Assembly: GCF_003265325.1 (NCBI RefSeq)
Contig: NZ_QGNX01000004.1
Location: 310,001-374,000, forward strand
Length of the DNA stretch: 64,000 nucleotides
Source of the DNA: Oceanibium sediminis
Lineage (GTDB): Bacteria > Pseudomonadota > Alphaproteobacteria > Rhodobacterales > Rhodobacteraceae
Direction of reading: 5' to 3'
This document shows positions 60,637 through 64,000 of this stretch, piece after piece. The position numbers and the translations under genes are program-made. Each line of letters opens with the position of its first letter. Position 1 is the first letter of the stretch. The notes beneath the pieces were generated by a model. That model ran no database searches, was not told where the DNA came from, and saw only the letters and a list, made by a program, of their open reading frames with translations.

Positions 60637-61395
60637 TCACGTCATATAGACGCCGCCCGTTACGTTGATCCCCTGCCCGGTCATGAACCTGGCCCCGTCG
60701 GAGGCGAGGAATACGACCACATCGGCCACGTCCTCAGCGGTTTCGAGGCGCCCGAGCGGGGTCTGATCGACATAGTCCTGGATTACCTGCTCAGGGGTAA
60801 TCCCGCGCAATTCCGCTTCCCAAGCGACCTCCCGGTCCTGCATGGGGGTCTTCACGAATCCGGGGCAGACCGCGTTGACGCGGATGCCGTCTTTCGCATG
60901 TTCGCGCGCCAGTGCCTGCGTCCAGCCGATCACGGCGAACTTCGAGGCGGAGTAATGCGCCAGCAGCGGCGCCCCAACCTTCGACGCGAGAGAAGCGGTG
61001 TTCACGATGACCCCGCCTTCGCCCCGCGCGAGGAAGTGTTTCACCACCTCCCGGTTCGACAGGAAGACCCCTTTCGCGTTGACGTTGAAGTTGAAATCCC
61101 AATCCGCAACCGAAAGCTCGACCGCCGGCTTCATGTTGGAAACACCGGCATTCGCGTGCAGCACATCGATCCGGCCATGCTTGCGCACCACCTCGGCCAC
61201 GGCGGTCACGACCTGCGATTCGTCGGTCACGTCCATCGCGATGCCGGCAAGTCCGCCGATCTTTTCCGCCGCCGCTTCCGCGGCCTCCAACGTCAAATCG
61301 GCACAGACGACCTGGTCACCGGCAGCCGCAAAAGCCCGGGCCGACGCGAGTCCGATTCCACTGCCTGCACCCGTAATCAAAACCACACGAGACAT
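60637..61395 (-). CDS. Short-chain dehydrogenase/reductase (polyol/sugar type)
   Basis: 252 residues: TGAGSGIG at about 8-15, HANAG in place of the usual NNAG, Ser/Tyr/Lys triad in NTASLASKVGAPLLAHYSASK. AAGGAAG precedes the ATG at 61395. First gene of the operon with the CUT1 importer, so it probably oxidises the imported polyol or sugar to a ketose or ketone. The His in HANAG is a mild oddity seen in some members. Confidence 0.92.
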   Translation of the reverse strand: MSRVVLITGAGSGIGLASARAFAAAGDQVVCADLTLEAAEAAAEKIGGLAGIAMDVTDESQVVTAVAEVVRKHGRIDVLHANAGVSNMKPAVELSVADWDFNFNVNAKGVFLSNREVVKHFLARGEGGVIVNTASLASKVGAPLLAHYSASKFAVIGWTQALAREHAKDGIRVNAVCPGFVKTPMQDREVAWEAELRGITPEQVIQDYVDQTPLGRLETAEDVADVVVFLASDGARFMTGQGINVTGGVYMT

Positions 61396-61461
61396 TCGAT
61401 TCTTCCTTCGCAAATTTTGTTCGATATGGCACAATGGAGAAATCCGCGCAAGTTTTTATCC

Positions 61462-61499
61462 GATTATGTGCGCTGATGTTTTTTTATGATTGATTATGT
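61462..61499. promoter_or_regulatory. Direct repeats in divergent SDR/DeoR promoter
   Basis: GATTATGT occurs at 61462-61469 and 61492-61499, exactly 30 bp apart, with a related ATGATT at 61486-61492, in an AT-rich 144-bp gap. DeoR-family proteins often use spaced direct repeats, so these are candidate operators for both directions. Confidence 0.5.
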
Positions 61500-61539
61500 T
61501 TGGTCGATTGCCTATCGAACACCCAAGGAGAACAGCGAG

Positions 61540-62322
61540 ATGAAGATGACCACCGCGCAAAGACACGAACTCATCCTTCAGGATCTAAGGTCCGAGGGCT
61601 TCGTTTCTGTGCCCGCGCTTGCGGAGCGACTCGGCGTTTCGGACATGACGATTCGCCGGGATCTCGGTCGGCTGGCGGAAACAGGACTGCTGGAGCGCAC
61701 CCATGGTGGCGCCGCCCCTGTGCGCTCTCCGGGGGCGCTGCATGTCGACCTTGTAGAGCCCAGCCTGAAGGATCGCCTGCACGCCTCTGGCGCGCAAAAG
61801 CTCGCCATTGCCCGCACCGCGGCGCGGATGGTCTCACCCGGGCAGACGATCGCGCTCGACATCGGGACGACCACGGGTCATCTCGCCGCGGAACTGCGCG
61901 AAACACAGGTCTCGATCTACACCTCCAGCTTGAAGATCGCCGCACAGATGGCCGGCTCGCGCGCAATGGTATACGTGCCCGGCGGCCTGATCGCGGGGAT
62001 CGAGCCGTCGATCGTCGGCGCACGGGCCGTCGATCACCTCAGGCAGCTGAACTTTGAAATCGCCTTCCTCGGCGCATCCAGCTTGTCCGAGAACGGCACG
62101 TTCTTCGACTACTCCCTGGAAGACGCTGAAATCAAACGCGTTCTGACCGAGGTTTCATCCCAGGTCGTGATGCTTCTGGACAGCTCGAAGTTCAACCGGG
62201 TTTCGGTGGCCAGTATCTGCGATGGCAGCAAAGTGGACACGCTCATCACCGACCAGGAGCCGCCGGAACACACCCGCGCCCGCCTGGTTGAGCGTGGCAC
62301 GAAAATCATCATCGCCAAATAG
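61540..62322 (+). CDS. DeoR-family transcriptional regulator
   Basis: 260 residues: DeoR helix-turn-helix (about 5-60, ALAERLGVSDMTIRRDLGRL, then ERTHGGA) and an effector domain with IALDIGTTTGHLAAEL and FLGASSLSENGTFFDYSLEDAEIKR, the sugar-phosphate-binding region. AGGAG lies 9 nt before the ATG at 61540. It is divergent from the SDR/importer operon and followed by the BtpA-like and kinase genes. A sugar phosphate made by that kinase is the likely inducer. Confidence 0.94.
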   Translation: MKMTTAQRHELILQDLRSEGFVSVPALAERLGVSDMTIRRDLGRLAETGLLERTHGGAAPVRSPGALHVDLVEPSLKDRLHASGAQKLAIARTAARMVSPGQTIALDIGTTTGHLAAELRETQVSIYTSSLKIAAQMAGSRAMVYVPGGLIAGIEPSIVGARAVDHLRQLNFEIAFLGASSLSENGTFFDYSLEDAEIKRVLTEVSSQVVMLLDSSKFNRVSVASICDGSKVDTLITDQEPPEHTRARLVERGTKIIIAK

Positions 62323-62360
62323 CGCCCAGCGGGCGCACCCAACCAAGAAAGTGACTAACA

Positions 62361-63164
62361 ATGCCCTTCGATTTTTTTGACTCCAAGAAAAAAGCGGTCA
62401 TCTCGATGTCTCACATCGGCGCCCTGCCGGGCTCGCCGCTTTATGACGCCGATGGCGGCATGGACAAGCTCATCGAGGATGTCATCTCCGATATCGAGAA
62501 GCTTCAGGACGGCGGCGTCGACGCCATCATGTTCGGCAACGAAAATGACCGCCCCTACCTTCTGGAAGCCAGTCCCGAAAGCATTGCAGCCATGACCGCT
62601 GTTGTTCAGGCGGCCAAGCCCCACCTGAAGGTCCCCTTCGGCGTCAACTACCTTTGGGACCCGAACGCCTCTGTCGCGATCGCGGCCGCAACGGGCGCGA
62701 AATGGGTTCGGGAAATCTTCACCGGCGTCTTCGCTTCCGACATGGGCATCTGGGCACCCAGCGCTGCGAAACCATCGCGGATGAAGGGCAACCTCGGGCG
62801 CAAGGACCTGAAGCTGTTCTTCAACATCAACGCCGAGTTTGCGCATTCCCTCGACCAGCGCCCCATCGGGCTGCGCGCGAAATCCGCCGTCTTCTCCTCG
62901 CTTGCCGATGCGATCCTTGTGTCGGGTCCGATCACCGGTCAGCCCGCTGACCAGTCGAACCTGCGCGAGGCTGTCGAGGCCGTTGACGGCGCGGTGCCGG
63001 TCTTCGCCAACACCGGCGTGAATATCGACAACGTCACCGACGTGATGAGCGTGGCATCGGGCTGCATCATCGGCACCCACTTCAAGATTGACGGTAACAC
63101 CTGGAACCAGATCGACGCCGACAGGGTCAAGCGGTTCATGGATGTCGTGAACCGGCTGCGCTGA
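62361..63164 (+). CDS. BtpA/SgcQ-family protein
   Basis: 267 residues, predicted TIM barrel without signal peptide. The ISMSHIGALPGSPLYD N-terminus and DAIMFGNENDRPY segment are characteristic of BtpA/SgcQ. BtpA was named for photosystem I biogenesis in cyanobacteria, but proteobacterial members sit with sugar kinases and transporters (SgcQ of the enteric sgc cluster), and their reaction is not established. Here it lies 38 bp after a DeoR regulator and 1 bp before an FGGY kinase, so a role in sugar or sugar-phosphate metabolism is much likelier than one in photosynthesis. Confidence 0.9.
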   Translation: MPFDFFDSKKKAVISMSHIGALPGSPLYDADGGMDKLIEDVISDIEKLQDGGVDAIMFGNENDRPYLLEASPESIAAMTAVVQAAKPHLKVPFGVNYLWDPNASVAIAAATGAKWVREIFTGVFASDMGIWAPSAAKPSRMKGNLGRKDLKLFFNINAEFAHSLDQRPIGLRAKSAVFSSLADAILVSGPITGQPADQSNLREAVEAVDGAVPVFANTGVNIDNVTDVMSVASGCIIGTHFKIDGNTWNQIDADRVKRFMDVVNRLR

Positions 63165-63165
63165 C

Positions 63166-64000
63166 ATGAAATACGTGATCGGCCTGGATATCGGCACCAC
63201 TTCGACAATCGGCCTACTGATCGGGTTGCCAGACAAGGTTCTGGCGCAGGCCTCCCGGCCGGTCACACTGCATTCCCCCGAAGCCGGCTGGGCCGAGGAG
63301 GACCCGGACGAATGGTGGCGCAATGTTTGCGACATCATTCCCGAACTCCTGAACAAGGGCGGCGTCTCCGGCGAGGACGTCGCCGCCATCGGCGTTTCGG
63401 GCATGCTGCCCGCGCTGGTCACACTGGATGCGGCGGGCAACGTGATCCGGCGCTCGATCCAGCAAAGCGACGGGCGCAACGGCGCCGAAGTCTCAGAGCT
63501 TGCGGCGGAACTCGATTCCGCCGCCTTCACCATGCGCGCCGGCAACGGGGTGAACCAGCAACTGATCGCGGCAAAGCTGCGTTGGCTCGAAAAGAACGAG
63601 CCCGGAAATTTCGACCGGATCGCGACGGTCTTCGGCTCCTACGACTATATCAACTGGAAGCTGACCGGGGTCAAAGCGGTCGAACAGAACTGGGCGCTGG
63701 AAGCGGGATTCGTCGATCTTGCCTCTGGGGCCTTGGCGGACGACCTGATCGCCCTTGGCCATGTCTCCCCTTCCGTGGTGCCGCCAAAATGCGCAAGCCA
63801 CGCCATCATGGGCCATGTCACGCAAGAAGCCGCACGAGCGACCGGGCTGCGCACGGGTACGCCTGTCGCGGGTGGCGCAGCAGACCATATCGCCTCGGCT
63901 TTTGCGGCGGGTGTGACGCGGCCGGGCGACGTCCTGCTCAAGTTTGGTGGCGCAGCGGATATCATGATCTCCACCGCCGAAGCGGCGCCCGATCCGCGCA
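63166..64000 (+). CDS. FGGY-family carbohydrate kinase (3'-truncated by window)
   Basis: First 278 residues of a sugar kinase. GLDIGTTSTIGLLIG is the N-terminal phosphate-binding loop, WAEEDPDEWW and IGVSGMLPALVTLD are typical of xylulokinase-like members, and GGAADHIASAFAAGV begins the second domain. The ATG at 63166 is 1 bp after the BtpA-like stop, so the genes are coupled. The frame is open to the window end. It should phosphorylate the ketose generated by the divergent SDR; xylulose, ribulose and erythrulose are all possible. Confidence 0.92.
   Translation, partial: MKYVIGLDIGTTSTIGLLIGLPDKVLAQASRPVTLHSPEAGWAEEDPDEWWRNVCDIIPELLNKGGVSGEDVAAIGVSGMLPALVTLDAAGNVIRRSIQQSDGRNGAEVSELAAELDSAAFTMRAGNGVNQQLIAAKLRWLEKNEPGNFDRIATVFGSYDYINWKLTGVKAVEQNWALEAGFVDLASGALADDLIALGHVSPSVVPPKCASHAIMGHVTQEAARATGLRTGTPVAGGAADHIASAFAAGVTRPGDVLLKFGGAADIMISTAEAAPDPR

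Noticed and set aside
62361-63164. Photosystem-related role for the BtpA-family gene
   Set aside because: No photosynthesis gene is present and the neighbours are a sugar kinase, DeoR regulator and sugar importer.
1-64000. CRISPR arrays, tRNA or rRNA genes, insertion sequences
   Set aside because: No regularly spaced repeats, cloverleaf-forming segments or transposase-like frames were noticed by eye. A dedicated scan would be needed to exclude a short tRNA remnant.

Overview
The window is GC-rich, densely packed bacterial DNA that reads as an alphaproteobacterium of the Rhodobacterales/Roseobacter type. This is inferred from gene content: TRAP and tripartite tricarboxylate (TTT) transporters beside many ABC importers, a beta-keto-acid cleavage enzyme, an Rrf2 regulator with a DUF6522-like partner, and many FadR-type GntR regulators. 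I see no rRNA, tRNA, CRISPR array, insertion sequence or housekeeping gene. The window is almost entirely a string of uptake-plus-catabolism cassettes, each with its own regulator, as expected of an accessory chromosomal region or a large secondary replicon.

Layout. (1) 1-8642, plus strand: a CUT1 sugar ABC importer (binding protein cut by the window edge, two permeases), a cytoplasmic sulfatase, a LacI regulator, a GH2 glycosidase and an aldehyde dehydrogenase, probably for a sulfated glycoside. (2) 8744-9478: an Rrf2/NsrR-like Fe-S regulator and a DUF6522-like protein. (3) 9819-23559: an arylmalonate-decarboxylase-like enzyme, two GntR-FCD regulators, a hydantoinase, two deaminase-type amidohydrolases, a TTT transporter, a TRAP transporter and a racemase-fold protein lacking both catalytic cysteines. 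Three promoters here share a 17-bp operator (9755, 17455 and 23637), which makes this one regulon, probably for a cyclic amide, ureide or N-heterocycle. (4) 23837-34707: acetoacetyl-CoA synthetase, a gamma-carbonic-anhydrase-like protein, a mandelate-racemase-type enzyme, an SDR, a 3-hydroxyacyl-CoA-dehydrogenase-family enzyme and a LacI regulator on the minus strand, divergent from a second TTT transporter and a BKACE (DUF849) enzyme. These fit a pathway that oxidises a beta-hydroxy acid, cleaves the keto acid with acetyl-CoA and recovers the acetoacetate.

(5) 34801-50310: two ferric-type ABC importers transcribed away from each other. The left one has an RpiR regulator and a HAD phosphatase. 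The right one has a PgtCBA-like periplasmic sensor, histidine kinase and response regulator, and a histidine phosphatase. Both look like importers of phosphorylated organic compounds rather than iron. The response regulator has lost the sigma-54 contact loop and Walker B, and a repeated TGACCCAT operator precedes both the sensor and transporter genes. (6) 50358-56423: a HutC-type GntR regulator, a polar amino-acid ABC importer, a D-cysteine-desulfhydrase-family PLP enzyme and a divergent LysR regulator. (7) 56517-64000: a CUT1 importer with an SDR, divergent from a DeoR regulator, a BtpA/SgcQ-family protein and an FGGY sugar kinase cut by the window end.

A window-wide regularity is that all eight transporter binding-protein genes are followed, 8-21 nt after the stop codon, by a strong stem-loop before the next gene. 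The binding-protein-like sensor gene has none.
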